A stretch of DNA of 64,000 nt from Pseudonocardia autotrophica (GTDB lineage: Bacteria; Actinomycetota; Actinomycetes; Mycobacteriales; Pseudonocardiaceae). Of the stretch, positions 34,659 to 42,697 are shown in pieces. The notes under the pieces are model-generated. The model worked only from the letters and a program-made list of their open reading frames with translations. It made no database searches and was not told the DNA's origin. The position numbers and the translations under genes were made by a program. Location of the stretch: assembly GCF_000717175.1 (NCBI RefSeq), contig NZ_JNYD01000038.1:1-64000 (forward strand), read 5' to 3'. Positions within the stretch are counted from its first letter, which is position 1, and every line of letters starts with the position of its first letter.

Positions 34659-35471
34659 ATGACACGTATCGCGGTTCTGGGCGCCGGCAAGATCGGCGAG
34701 GCGCTCCTCTCGGGGCTGCTCGCGGCGGGCCGGCCCGCGGCGGACCTGGTGTTCACCGAGCGGCACCCGGAGCGGGCCGCCGAGCTGTCCGGGCGCCTCG
34801 GGGTGGACTCGGCCGACGTGGCGGGCGCCGCGGCCAAGGCCGACGTCGTGGTGGTCGCGGTCAAGCCGCAGGACATCGCCCCGGTCCTCACCGAGCTGAA
34901 GGCGGCGCTGACCCCGGGGACGCTCGTCGTCTCGCTGTGCGCCGGCCTGCCGACCGCGCTGTTCGAGGGCGGCCTGCCCGAGGGGACGCCGGTCGTGCGG
35001 GTCATGCCGAACACCCCGATGGTCGTCGGCGAGGCGATGAGCGCGGTCTCCGGCGGCAGCCACGCCAGCGCCGAGCACCTCGCGCTGGCCGAGGAGATGC
35101 TCGGCTCGGTGGGCCGCGTGGTGCGGGTCCCCGAGGCCCAGCAGGACGCCGTGACCGCGCTGTCCGGCTCCGGCCCGGCGTACTTCTTCTACCTGGTCGA
35201 GGCCATGATCGACGCCGGGATACTGCTCGGCCTGCCGCGCGCCGTCGCCGCCGACCTGATCGTCCAGTCCGCCTTCGGCGCGGCCACCATGCTCCGCGAG
35301 TCCGACGACCACCCGGTGCTGCTCCGCGAGGCCGTCACCTCCCCGGCCGGGACGACCATCGCGGCCATCCGCGAGCTGGAGCGGCACGGCGTCCGGGCGG
35401 CCCTGATCGACGCGATCGAGGCCGCGCGGGACCGCTCGGTGGAGCTGGGACGCTCGGTGCAGAACCGTTGA
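34659..35471 (+). CDS. proC: Pyrroline-5-carboxylate reductase
   Basis: 270 residues. Makes proline from pyrroline-5-carboxylate with NADPH. IAVLGAGKIGEALLSGLLAAG is the dinucleotide site; VVAVKPQDI, SLCAGLP, RVMPNTPMVVGEAMSAV and the C-terminal helix bundle ALSGSGPAYFFYLVEAMIDAG, SPAGTTIAAIRELERHGVRAAL are diagnostic. Length is normal. It sits in the same place as Rv0500 proC in mycobacteria. Confidence 0.95.
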   Translation: MTRIAVLGAGKIGEALLSGLLAAGRPAADLVFTERHPERAAELSGRLGVDSADVAGAAAKADVVVVAVKPQDIAPVLTELKAALTPGTLVVSLCAGLPTALFEGGLPEGTPVVRVMPNTPMVVGEAMSAVSGGSHASAEHLALAEEMLGSVGRVVRVPEAQQDAVTALSGSGPAYFFYLVEAMIDAGILLGLPRAVAADLIVQSAFGAATMLRESDDHPVLLREAVTSPAGTTIAAIRELERHGVRAALIDAIEAARDRSVELGRSVQNR

Positions 35472-35643
35472 CCCGAACGAAGGATCACGTGTCACCCTGA
35501 CGCGCGGCTGAATTCCCTGCCCGAGTGGCATGGTGTGTCGAAGGCGTCACACCGGCACCGCTATCCTCACGGGGAACACGCCGCGCGGGGGACGAGGACC
35601 CCGGGCGGGAACGTGGGACTTCTCCAGGGAAGGCGGTGTCCGG

Positions 35644-35877
35644 ATGGCCACGCAGCAGCCAGGGCATTCAGGGCAGCCCGAACGCATCGACAACATCGCC
35701 GCGGTGCAGTTCCTCACCGTGGCGGAGGTCGCCGCCATGATGCGGGTCTCCAAGATGACCGTGTACCGGCTGGTGCACGGTGGGGAGCTCCCCGCGGCCC
35801 GGGTGGGTCGTTCGTTCCGCGTCCCGAAGCGCGCCGTCGAGGACTACCTGCGGCACGCGTACTTCGACGCGGGCTGA
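35644..35877 (+). CDS. Excisionase-type helix-turn-helix DNA-binding protein
   Basis: 77 residues; ATG 35644 with GGAAGG twelve bases upstream. After a 20-residue flexible start comes FLTVAEVAAMMRVSKMTVYRLVHGGELPAARVGRSFRVPKRAVEDYL, a MerR/Xis-like winged helix (helix AEVAAMMRV, recognition SKMTVYRLVH, wing GRSFRV). Corresponds to Rv0500A, a conserved actinobacterial small regulator. Its target is unknown. Related in fold to BldC, but with a different sequence. Confidence 0.85.
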   Translation: MATQQPGHSGQPERIDNIAAVQFLTVAEVAAMMRVSKMTVYRLVHGGELPAARVGRSFRVPKRAVEDYLRHAYFDAG

Positions 35878-36123
35878 GCGGAGCGGGTACCCGCACCGAG
35901 CGGACGCCCGCGCAACGGACATCCGCACCGACCGCCGGGTCACCCCCGGTGGTCCGCGACCCGCCCTGGCGGGTCGCCCCGCCGGGCGCCGGGTAGGATC
36001 GGCGACCGGTCATCGTCTCGCCGTGTGCACCCGCGTGCGCGCGACCGCCGCGCGGCGGGGACACACCCTCTCGGGCCGGCTCCCGGCCGCGAGCGAAGCA
36101 GTGAGCACAGGAGGTACCGGCGC

Positions 36124-36225
36124 ATGGGCTCGGTCATCAAGAAGCGTCGCAAGCGCATGTCCAAGAAGAAGCACCGCAAGCTGCTCCGCAAGACCCGCGT
36201 GCAGCGTCGCAAGCTCGGCAAGTGA
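36124..36225 (+). CDS. Small ribosomal protein bS22 (AURKAIP1/COX24 domain)
   Basis: 33 residues, nearly half Lys/Arg: [20 protein letters not shown] and then a TRVQRRK end. It matches the tiny actinobacterial protein located between rRNA helices in mycobacterial small subunits (bS22, Rv0500B). ATG at 36124 with AGGAGG ten bases upstream. A hairpin follows the stop. Confidence 0.92.
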   Translation: MGSVIKKRRKRMSKKKHRKLLRKTRVQRRKLGK

Positions 36226-36233
36226 GGTGTGAC

Positions 36234-36258
36234 CCCGCCCGTCCCCCGCAGGGGCGGG
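36234..36258 (+). terminator. Hairpin after bS22
   Basis: CCCGCCC and GGGCGGG pair around an 11-base loop, eight bases after the stop. An inner CCCC/GGGG with a CGCA loop is an alternative fold. Confidence 0.55.
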
Positions 36259-36322
36259 CCGGGGTCCACCGGCCCGGGTCGCACCCGGGGTCCCTGGTCG
36301 CACGACGAACGAGGTCGGGTCC

Positions 36323-37408
36323 GTGACGCGCACGGGATCTCCCCGCGACGCCGACCGCAGCAGCGGTGGCGGCGCTCCCTCCGTCGTGCTGGTGACAGGT
36401 GTCAGCCGCTTCCTCGGCGGCAACCTGGCCGCACGGCTCGCCGCGAACCCCGCGATCGAGCGGGTGCTCGGCGTGGACACCGTCCCGCCGTCCCGGGACA
36501 TGTTGCGCCGCATGGGCCGCGCGGAGTTCGTCCGCGCGGACATCCGCAACCCGCTCATCGCCAAGGTCATCTCCGGCGCCGGCGTCGACACCGTGGTGCA
36601 CGCCGCCCTCTCCGCCGGGCCCGGCTCGTCCGGCGGCCGCACGGCGATGAAGGAGATGAACGTCATCGGGACGATGCAGCTCCTCGCCGCCTGCCAGAAG
36701 TCGGAGCGGGTGCGGCGCGTCGTCCTCAAGTCCACCACCGCCGTCTACGGCTCCGGCTCGCGCGACCCCGCGCTGTTCGACGAGTCGATGACGCCGAAGG
36801 ACCTCCCCTCCGGCGGGTACGCCAAGGACGCCGCCGAGATCGAGGGCTACCTGCGCGGCTTCGCCCGCCGCCGGCCGGACGTCACGACCAGCGTCCTGCG
36901 CTTCTGCAACTACGTCGGCCCGCGCATCGAGACGGTGCTGACCCGCTACTTCTCGCTGCCGGTCGTCCCGACGATCCTCGGCTTCGACCCGCGGCTGCAG
37001 TTCCTGCACGAGGAGGACGCGCTCGCCGTGCTCGAGCGGGCCGCCGTGGAGGAGCACCCCGGGGTCTACAACGTCGCGGCCGACGGGGTGCTCATGCTCT
37101 CCCAGGCCATCCGCCGGGCCGGCCGGGTGCAGGCCGGGGTCCCGGCGCCGCTGGTCGGGCCGGTCGGGCGGTTCCTGCGCGGCACCCGCGTCGTCGACTA
37201 CTCGCCGGAGCAGATGCGGTTCCTCAACTTCGGCCGGGTGGTGGACACGACGAGGTTGAAGGAACGCTTCGGCTTCCACCCTCGTTGGACCACCGTCCAG
37301 GCCTTCGACGACTACGTCCGCGGCCGCGCGCTCCGGCCGGTCCTCGGGGCGGAGCGGATCGAGGCGGCGGAGCGGACGGTCCTGCAGGCCGCGCGGATGC
37401 TGCGCTAG
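36323..37408 (+). CDS. NAD-dependent epimerase/dehydratase, atypical SDR (Rv0501 type)
   Basis: 361 residues. Extended SDR fold with a glycine motif VLVTGVSRFLGGNLAARL, DIRNP, VVHAA, a serine region LKSTTAVYG, then GYAKDAAEIEGY. In the usual Tyr-x3-Lys pair the lysine should be four after the tyrosine; here that place is Ala and the lysine sits at +2. This suggests altered catalysis, or none, although NAD binding is likely. The mycobacterial neighbour Rv0501 (GalE2) is the positional match. GTG at 36323. The plsC-like gene follows after 24 bases. Confidence 0.8.
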   Translation: MTRTGSPRDADRSSGGGAPSVVLVTGVSRFLGGNLAARLAANPAIERVLGVDTVPPSRDMLRRMGRAEFVRADIRNPLIAKVISGAGVDTVVHAALSAGPGSSGGRTAMKEMNVIGTMQLLAACQKSERVRRVVLKSTTAVYGSGSRDPALFDESMTPKDLPSGGYAKDAAEIEGYLRGFARRRPDVTTSVLRFCNYVGPRIETVLTRYFSLPVVPTILGFDPRLQFLHEEDALAVLERAAVEEHPGVYNVAADGVLMLSQAIRRAGRVQAGVPAPLVGPVGRFLRGTRVVDYSPEQMRFLNFGRVVDTTRLKERFGFHPRWTTVQAFDDYVRGRALRPVLGAERIEAAERTVLQAARMLR

Positions 37409-37432
37409 CGGGCCACGGGCCGGGGGTAGGGC

Positions 37433-38605
37433 ATGGTGCGGCGGTCGGGGAAATCGGACAACGGCGCAGGTTCGGAGGGGGTTCGGGTGCCGGAAGCGCG
37501 CGTCATCCCGTTGCGGGCGGACGAGACCGGGGGACGCACCCGGTGGCGGCTCGGGGAGGGCCGCGACCGGGGCGGGAGCCGCCCGGGCGCGCGCACCCGC
37601 GCGGGCACGGAGGCACGCGAGCCGGGGCGCGAGACCGGGCGTGAGCCGGGCCGCACCCGTCGTCCGGCCACGACCACGCCCCGCCCGCGCCCGGGGCTCG
37701 ACGAGGACGGGAGCGGCGGCGCCGCGGTGCCGCCCGTCGCGGCCGTGCCGGACCCGGAGCCCCCGGCCTGGGAGGTCGGGCTCGAGGAGGTGCTGCGCTT
37801 CCTGCGCCGCCGCCTCTCCGGCGACTACTCGGTCGACGAGTTCGGCTTCGACGCCGACCTCGCCGACAAGGTGCTCGCGCCCGCGCTGCGCCCGCTCTAC
37901 GAGCGCTGGTTCCGGGTCGAGACGATCGGCCTGCACCACGTCCCGGACACCGGCGGCGCGCTCGTCGTCGCCAACCATTCGGGAACCCTCCCGCTCGACG
38001 CGCTGATGACCATCCAGGCGCTGCACGACGAGCACCCGGCCGCCCGCCGGCTGCGGCTGCTGGGCGCGGACCTCATGTTCAAGCTGCCGGTGGTGGGTGA
38101 GCTGGCCCGCAAGAACGGCGCCACCCTCGCCTGCAACGCCGACGCGGAGCGGCTGATGTCCTCCGGCGAGCTCGTCGGGGTGTTCCCGGAGGGCTTCAAG
38201 GGCATCGGCAAGCCCTTCAAGGACCGGTACAAGCTGCAGCGCTTCGGCCGCGGCGGGTTCGTCTCGGCCGCGCTGCGCACCGGCGTGCCGATCATCCCGT
38301 GCTCGATCGTCGGCGCGGAGGAGACCTACCCGAAGATCGGCGACATCGCGCCGCTGGCCCGGCTGCTCGGCGCGCCGTACTTCCCGATCACGCCGACCTT
38401 CCCGCTGCTCGGCCCGCTGGGTCTCGTCCCGCTGCCGTCGAAGTGGTACATCGAGTTCGGCGAGCCGATCTCGCTCGACGCCTACACCCCGGCCGACGCC
38501 GAGGACCCGATGCTCGTGTTCAACCTGACCGACCAGGTGCGCGAGACCATCCAGCACACTCTCTACCGGCTGCTCAGCCAGCGGCGCAACGTGTTCCTGG
38601 GCTGA
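37433..38605 (+). CDS. Lysophospholipid acyltransferase (PlsC-like)
   Basis: 390 residues. An Arg/Gly-rich, probably disordered, 100-residue start is followed by the acyltransferase: VVANHSGTLPLDALM (motif I His and Asp, spaced by six residues where the classic motif has four), LGADLMFKLPVVGELARKNGA, GVFPEGFKGIGKPFKDRYKLQRF (motif III), PIIPCSIVGAEETYP. These enzymes add an acyl chain to lysophospholipids or glycerol phosphates at the membrane. Matches Rv0502 by place and motif. ATG at 37433 was chosen for its upstream GGGGGTAGGG; a later start is possible given the tail. Confidence 0.84.
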   Translation: MVRRSGKSDNGAGSEGVRVPEARVIPLRADETGGRTRWRLGEGRDRGGSRPGARTRAGTEAREPGRETGREPGRTRRPATTTPRPRPGLDEDGSGGAAVPPVAAVPDPEPPAWEVGLEEVLRFLRRRLSGDYSVDEFGFDADLADKVLAPALRPLYERWFRVETIGLHHVPDTGGALVVANHSGTLPLDALMTIQALHDEHPAARRLRLLGADLMFKLPVVGELARKNGATLACNADAERLMSSGELVGVFPEGFKGIGKPFKDRYKLQRFGRGGFVSAALRTGVPIIPCSIVGAEETYPKIGDIAPLARLLGAPYFPITPTFPLLGPLGLVPLPSKWYIEFGEPISLDAYTPADAEDPMLVFNLTDQVRETIQHTLYRLLSQRRNVFLG

Positions 38606-38620
38606 GCCGGGGCGCTCAGC
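38601..38620. terminator. Convergent terminator containing both stop codons
   Basis: GCTGAGC (38601-38607) and GCTCAGC (38614-38620) pair with a six-base loop. The stop codons of the plus-strand acyltransferase and the minus-strand HAD gene both lie in the arms. Confidence 0.65.
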
Positions 38621-39620
38621 GCCGCCGGTACGCCACGCCGGCGGCGACCGCCCCGGCCAGCGCGCCGGCGCCCAGCACCGAGGGCACCCCGATCCGGGCC
38701 ACCTTGCGCCCGCTGCGGAAGTCCCGGATCTGCCACCCGCGGTCCTTGGCGACGTCCCGCAGCTCGGAGTCCGGGTTGACGGCCACGGCGGTGCCGACCG
38801 CGGACAGCATCGGCACGTCGTTCACCGAGTCCGAGTAGGCGGTGCAGCGCCGCAGGTCCAGGCCCTCGGTGGCCGCCAGCGCGCGCACCGCATGGGCCTT
38901 CGCCGGGCCGTGCAGGATCTCGCCGACCAGCCGCCCGGTGTAGTGCCCGTCGACGCTCTCGGCGACCGTGCCGAGCGCCCCGGTCAGGCCGAGCCGCCGG
39001 GCGATGATCAGGGCCAGCTCGACGGGCGTCGCCGTGACCAGCCAGACCCGCTGCCCGGCGTCGAGGTGCATCTGGGCGAGCGCGCGGGTGCCGGCCCAGA
39101 TCCGGTCCGCCATCAGCTCGTCGTAGATCTCCTCGCCGAGCGACACGACCTCGTCGACGGGGCGGCCCGCCACGAAGGACAGCGCGGTGTCCCGGTGCCC
39201 GGCGATGCCGTTCTTGTCCTCGCGCCCGCCGATCCGGAACTTGAGCTGCTGCCAGGCGAAGCCGGCGAGGTCGGAGGTGGTGAAGAACTTGCGGGCGGCC
39301 AGCCCGCGGGCGAAGTGGAAGATCGAGGCGCCGACCATCATCGTGTTGTCGACGTCGAAGAACGCGGCCGCGGTGAGGTCCACGTCGGCCGCCGCGGACG
39401 GCGGGGGCTCACCGGCGGCCACGGCGGCGGCCGCGGCGGCCTCGCCCGCCCGCTGCGCGCGGTCGAGGGCCGTGGCCTCCTCGATCACGTCGGTCGTCTC
39501 GGTGACGCCCGCCACCTCACCGTGGGCACCGTTCCGAAGCGGGTCGGCGGCGCCGTTCCGGTCCGCCCCGCCCGCACCCTGCGGCTCACCGTGCTCCACA
39601 ACCACCTCGGGTCCTACCAC
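38616..39620 (-). CDS. HAD-family phosphatase (SerB-like, Rv0505c type)
   Basis: 334 residues from the GTG at 39620, which has GGGAGG seven bases upstream; a GTG at 39710 keeps the frame but lacks a ribosome site. After an 80-residue Ala/Gly-rich lead: [11 protein letters not shown] (nucleophile Asp and D-x-D-x-T), [20 protein letters not shown] (motif II Thr/Ser), [23 protein letters not shown] (motif III). HAD-IB enzymes of this type hydrolyse phosphoserine-like esters. A short hydrophobic stretch ends the protein ([21 protein letters not shown]), so it may be tail-anchored. Confidence 0.85.
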   Translation of the reverse strand: MVGPEVVVEHGEPQGAGGADRNGAADPLRNGAHGEVAGVTETTDVIEEATALDRAQRAGEAAAAAAVAAGEPPPSAAADVDLTAAAFFDVDNTMMVGASIFHFARGLAARKFFTTSDLAGFAWQQLKFRIGGREDKNGIAGHRDTALSFVAGRPVDEVVSLGEEIYDELMADRIWAGTRALAQMHLDAGQRVWLVTATPVELALIIARRLGLTGALGTVAESVDGHYTGRLVGEILHGPAKAHAVRALAATEGLDLRRCTAYSDSVNDVPMLSAVGTAVAVNPDSELRDVAKDRGWQIRDFRSGRKVARIGVPSVLGAGALAGAVAAGVAYRRR

Positions 39621-39774
39621 CTGGGGGCCTCCCGGTCCGCGCTCGCGCCGGTCCGTGCCCGCCGTGCCGATCCGTCCGCCGGTCCGACCGGTCCGTGACC
39701 GGTCGGGCACCGCGCGTCCAGCCTACTGGGCGACCCCGACCGTACCGGCGCGAAACGGCCTCCGGACGCGGAAC

Positions 39775-39807
39775 CGGGGCCGCACGGTGTGTCACCGCGC
39801 GGCCCCG
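39775..39807 (-). terminator. Terminator after the RsbN-like gene
   Basis: CGGGGCCGC and GCGGCCCCG form 9 bp; inside, CGGTG and CACCG form 5 more after one mismatch, closing on TGT. It lies 25 bases beyond the stop of the minus-strand gene. Confidence 0.72.
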
Positions 39808-39831
39808 CTCCGTCGTCGGGCCGTCCGCCGC

Positions 39832-41235
39832 TCAGCCGATGGTGATCGGCCCGAGGCCGGGCAGCAGCGGCGGCAGCGTGATCGGGGGCAGGACCCCGCC
39901 CCCGCCGCCGCTCGGTGCGTCGGACGAGCTCTGCTCCGTGCTGCTGGACTTCTCCGAGCCGCTCGTCGTGGTGCTCGTCGCACCCGCGTCGCCGGTGCCG
40001 GGCAGGACGCCGTCCGGCAGCAGCCCGTTCTCGGTCGCGCTCGGGTCGCCCGACGGCTGCGGGCCGGTGCTGTCCGACGGCGCGGCCGGGCTGGTGCGCG
40101 CGGACTGCGGGCTGCCGTTCGGGACCGGCTCGTCGACCGCGCCGCCGCCCTGGCCGGCGTTCGACGCGACCGGGACGCAGGGGCCGGTGGCCGGGATCGG
40201 GCCGAGGTCGTCGACGCCGTCGCTGACCTCGCTGCAGCCCATCCGGGCCTGCAGGGCCGCGGCCCGCTCGGACATGCGCTCCACCAGCCGCGCCGATCGG
40301 TCGGCGCCCGGGATCTCGCCGCCGGAGGTCCGCAGGGCCTCGATCGCCCGGGCCTGCTTCTGCGCCCAGGCGTCGAGGTCGCCGAGGCCGGTGTCGGTCG
40401 GCGGCTGGGCGCCGGACAGCATCATCCGCGAGCCCTCGCTGGCCGCGTCGTCGAACGCGGTGAGCGCGGACTCGTAGGTGTCGGCGGACGGCGCGCGGAC
40501 GGCCTGCTGCAGTGCCCGCACCTCGTCCAGCCGGGTCGCGGCCAGGTCGAGGTGGCGCTGGGCCTTGGCCGCGTCGCCGAAGGTGAACGCGGTGCCGGTG
40601 GACTCGGTCGCGAGCTTGACCGCGTAGAGGCTGTCGCCCGGCAGCGCGTCGCGGCTCATCATCGCCGTGCCGCCGGTGAGGGCGACCAGTGCGAGCGCGG
40701 CGGCGCCGCCGACGAGGGCGACCCGCTTGCGCAGGCTCGGCCGCCGCCCGCCCGGGCCGCGGGACCCGCCGGCGCGGCCGGGGTTGTCCGGGTGGTCGGT
40801 GGGCAGCACGTGCCGCGGGCCCCGCCTCGACCGCCGGGGGCCGGCGCCCACCGCGGACGGGGCCGCCACGGTGCGCTCACCGGAGGAACCGGAGCGGGTC
40901 GCGCCCTCGGGGCCCTCCGGCCGCAGCGCGGCGGTGAGGTCGCTGGTCTGCTCCAGCGCGTCCGCCGGGACCGGGTCGATCCGGGTGGTCCGCTCCGTGG
41001 CGGACTCCTCCGGCGCGCCCCACTCCTTCTCCAGGGCGGCGAAGAAGTTCGAGCGCATGCGCTCGGCGGTCTCGTCGTCCGGGCTCAGGTCGGTACGGCT
41101 GCGATCGAGCGCGGCCGCGAGGGCCAGCTCGTGCTCAAGATCGTCGTCCGGCGCGAATCGGGGGTCGAGCTGTTCCTCGCCCCACCACTCGTCGTCCGAG
41201 CCCCATCGTCCCGCGGGCATGTTCGCCGTCCTCAC
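39832..41235 (-). CDS. rsbN: RsbN-like anti-sigma factor (DUF5667), single-pass membrane protein
   Basis: 467 residues from the GTG at 41235; the ATG at 41220 with GAGG nine bases before is equally likely. Residues 20-75 (DDDLEHELALAAALDRS, MRSNFFAALEKEW) form a cytoplasmic helical part suited to binding a sigma factor. One membrane span follows at about 170-192 (RVALVGGAAALALVALTGG), then an outer DUF5667 domain (LPGDSLYAVKLATESTGTAF, AATRLDEVRALQQAV) and a Ser/Thr/Gly-rich tail. It lies behind a BldN-type sigma gene, as rsbN does in Streptomyces, and has its own BldN-like promoter. Confidence 0.75.
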   Translation of the reverse strand: MRTANMPAGRWGSDDEWWGEEQLDPRFAPDDDLEHELALAAALDRSRTDLSPDDETAERMRSNFFAALEKEWGAPEESATERTTRIDPVPADALEQTSDLTAALRPEGPEGATRSGSSGERTVAAPSAVGAGPRRSRRGPRHVLPTDHPDNPGRAGGSRGPGGRRPSLRKRVALVGGAAALALVALTGGTAMMSRDALPGDSLYAVKLATESTGTAFTFGDAAKAQRHLDLAATRLDEVRALQQAVRAPSADTYESALTAFDDAASEGSRMMLSGAQPPTDTGLGDLDAWAQKQARAIEALRTSGGEIPGADRSARLVERMSERAAALQARMGCSEVSDGVDDLGPIPATGPCVPVASNAGQGGGAVDEPVPNGSPQSARTSPAAPSDSTGPQPSGDPSATENGLLPDGVLPGTGDAGATSTTTSGSEKSSSTEQSSSDAPSGGGGGVLPPITLPPLLPGLGPITIG

Positions 41236-41303
41236 TGCATCCCTGCACTGTTCGTCAGCGTCCGGCCCGATCGGGACCTCGCGCTCTGCCGACGTTCACC
41301 CAC

Positions 41304-41331
41304 ACAACGAGACGGGCGGTCGTCGGTTACG
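41304..41331 (-). promoter_or_regulatory. BldN-type promoter in front of the RsbN-like gene
   Basis: On the minus strand CGTAAC (41331-41326), then exactly 16 bases, then CGTTGT (41309-41304). As I recall it, the sigma-BldN consensus in Streptomyces is CGTAAC-N16-CGTTGA; this site misses only the last base. The start of the gene lies about 70-85 bases downstream. Confidence 0.65.
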
Positions 41332-41413
41332 GCACAAGGACCGTTCACCGCTTGGTGTGGCTCACTCGTCGCATCCGTAACGACAAGCATGTAGTTCGCG
41401 ATATAGGCGCCGC

Positions 41414-42337
41414 TCACCGCAACCCCTCGGGGAGGAGCTGCGCCAGGCGGCGGACGGCGCGGTGCTGCAGCGCCTTCACGGCCCCCTCGGCCCGGTTCAT
41501 CCGCTGCGCGGTCTCGGCGACCGACAGCCCCTGCAGGAACCGCATGCGGATGCAGTCCTGCTGGTCGGGGTTGAGCTTCTCGATCGCCTTGAGCAGCTCG
41601 GAGTTCGTGGCGTTCTCGATGACCTGCTGCTCCGGCCCGTGCGTGCTGGGGGAGTGCTCGACCATGTCGGCGGTCGTCGACTCGAGCCGGTACCGGCTGG
41701 ACTTGACGTGGTCGAAGATCAGGTTGCGCGCGATCGTGACGAACCAGGCGCCGATGTCCCGGCCCTGGTAGCTCACCGAGCCGATCCGGCGCAGCGCGCG
41801 CAGGAACGTCTCCTGGGTGAGGTCCTCGGCCAGCGTGCGGTCGCCGAGCCGGAACAGCACGTACCGGAAGACGACCTCGTGGTAGCGCGCGTACAGCTCC
41901 TTGAAGGCGTTCTGGTCGCCGGCCTGGCAGGCCTTGACCAGGGTCCAGGAGCCGCCGCCGTCCGGCTCGGCGTCCGGGCGCGGCTCGGCCGCCTCCGGCG
42001 CGGGCTCGGCCGGGCGCGGCGGCGGGCCCACGGGGGGACCCGACGGCGGTGGTCCCGCCGGCGGCGGGACGGCGTGGGGACGGGCGACGGGGGGAGCTGT
42101 CACGGGCGCCTGCTGTCGGGTCGGCCGGCCGTCCGGGGTCCGGCCGTCGGCCGGGGCGGTCGGGTCGGGCGCGGACGGGGGAGCGGCGGGTGCCGGGCGG
42201 TGGGTCGTGGAGCCGACGGACCGGGCCTGCCGGGGCAGGTCCGACCAGGAGGAGGGGGCCGGGTCCGCACCGGTCGGGTGCGAGGGCCCGAACCGCTCCG
42301 TGGGGAGCAGCCCGTCGGGACGCATCGAGGAGGTCAT
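41414..42337 (-). CDS. bldN: ECF RNA polymerase sigma factor, BldN-like
   Basis: 307 residues from the ATG at 42337. Residues 1-130 are a Pro-rich extension (PPPAGPPPSGPPVGPPPRPA). Sigma region 2 follows: LVKACQAGDQNAFKELYARYH, TLAEDLTQETFLRALRRIGS, YQGRDIGAWFVTIARNLIFDHVKSSRYRLE; region 4: LLKAIEKLNPDQQDCIRMRFLQGLSVAETAQRMNR, AVKALQHRAVRRLA (given here in parts). The YQGRDxGAW and KSSRxRLE segments agree closely with Streptomyces BldN, which also carries an N-terminal extension that is removed. BldN controls aerial hypha genes. An RsbN-like gene lies downstream, supporting the pair. Confidence 0.8.
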   Translation of the reverse strand: MTSSMRPDGLLPTERFGPSHPTGADPAPSSWSDLPRQARSVGSTTHRPAPAAPPSAPDPTAPADGRTPDGRPTRQQAPVTAPPVARPHAVPPPAGPPPSGPPVGPPPRPAEPAPEAAEPRPDAEPDGGGSWTLVKACQAGDQNAFKELYARYHEVVFRYVLFRLGDRTLAEDLTQETFLRALRRIGSVSYQGRDIGAWFVTIARNLIFDHVKSSRYRLESTTADMVEHSPSTHGPEQQVIENATNSELLKAIEKLNPDQQDCIRMRFLQGLSVAETAQRMNRAEGAVKALQHRAVRRLAQLLPEGLR

Positions 42338-42697
42338 GAAGCCCGGTGCACCCGGTGTCGGACAGGGCAGCGCGGGAGGACCCGCGGTGCGCTGGCAACA
42401 GGCTGCATGCCACTCCCTTGGGTGAGAACTCGTGCCGAACCCGGCGGTCCGGCGTTGGCAGGTTGTGGGGGCGGACTCTAGGGCAGCCGCTCGGCGCCCA
42501 GACGGGTGCCACCGCTCGCCGAATGCCTTATCCGGTGAGCGGACGGTCACGCGCGGTCAACGTGGTCGTGGCGCAGCGTGTTCGGTCGACGCGCCGCGTG
42601 ACGGCGTGTCGACCTGCCGCCGGGCGCACGGGGGTTGCGCTCGGCCGGACTTCACGTCATGCGCGAGGGCGGCCGCGCCGTCTGCCAGACTCGGCGC
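42338..42697. other. 360-base intergenic gap between divergent genes
   Basis: Separates the bldN-like gene (minus) from the AMP ligase (plus). No gene of its own is supported: possible small open frames here have no ribosome site or family match. It must contain both promoters, but no clear -35/-10 pair, palindrome or riboswitch was recognised. Confidence 0.5.

Noticed and set aside
35644..35877. BldC developmental regulator
   Set aside because: The fold is shared, but key BldC segments (TPAEVATMFRV, GGHRRY) are not matched; kept as a generic excisionase-like protein.
41375..41405. A second BldN promoter (CGTAAC at 41376, plus strand)
   Set aside because: The 16-base spacing leads to GCGATA and it points into the antisense of the sigma gene.
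42338..42697. Extension of the sigma factor gene to a start at 42550
   Set aside because: The upstream codons give a Cys/Arg-rich stretch unlike BldN extensions and no ribosome site; the ATG at 42337 was kept.
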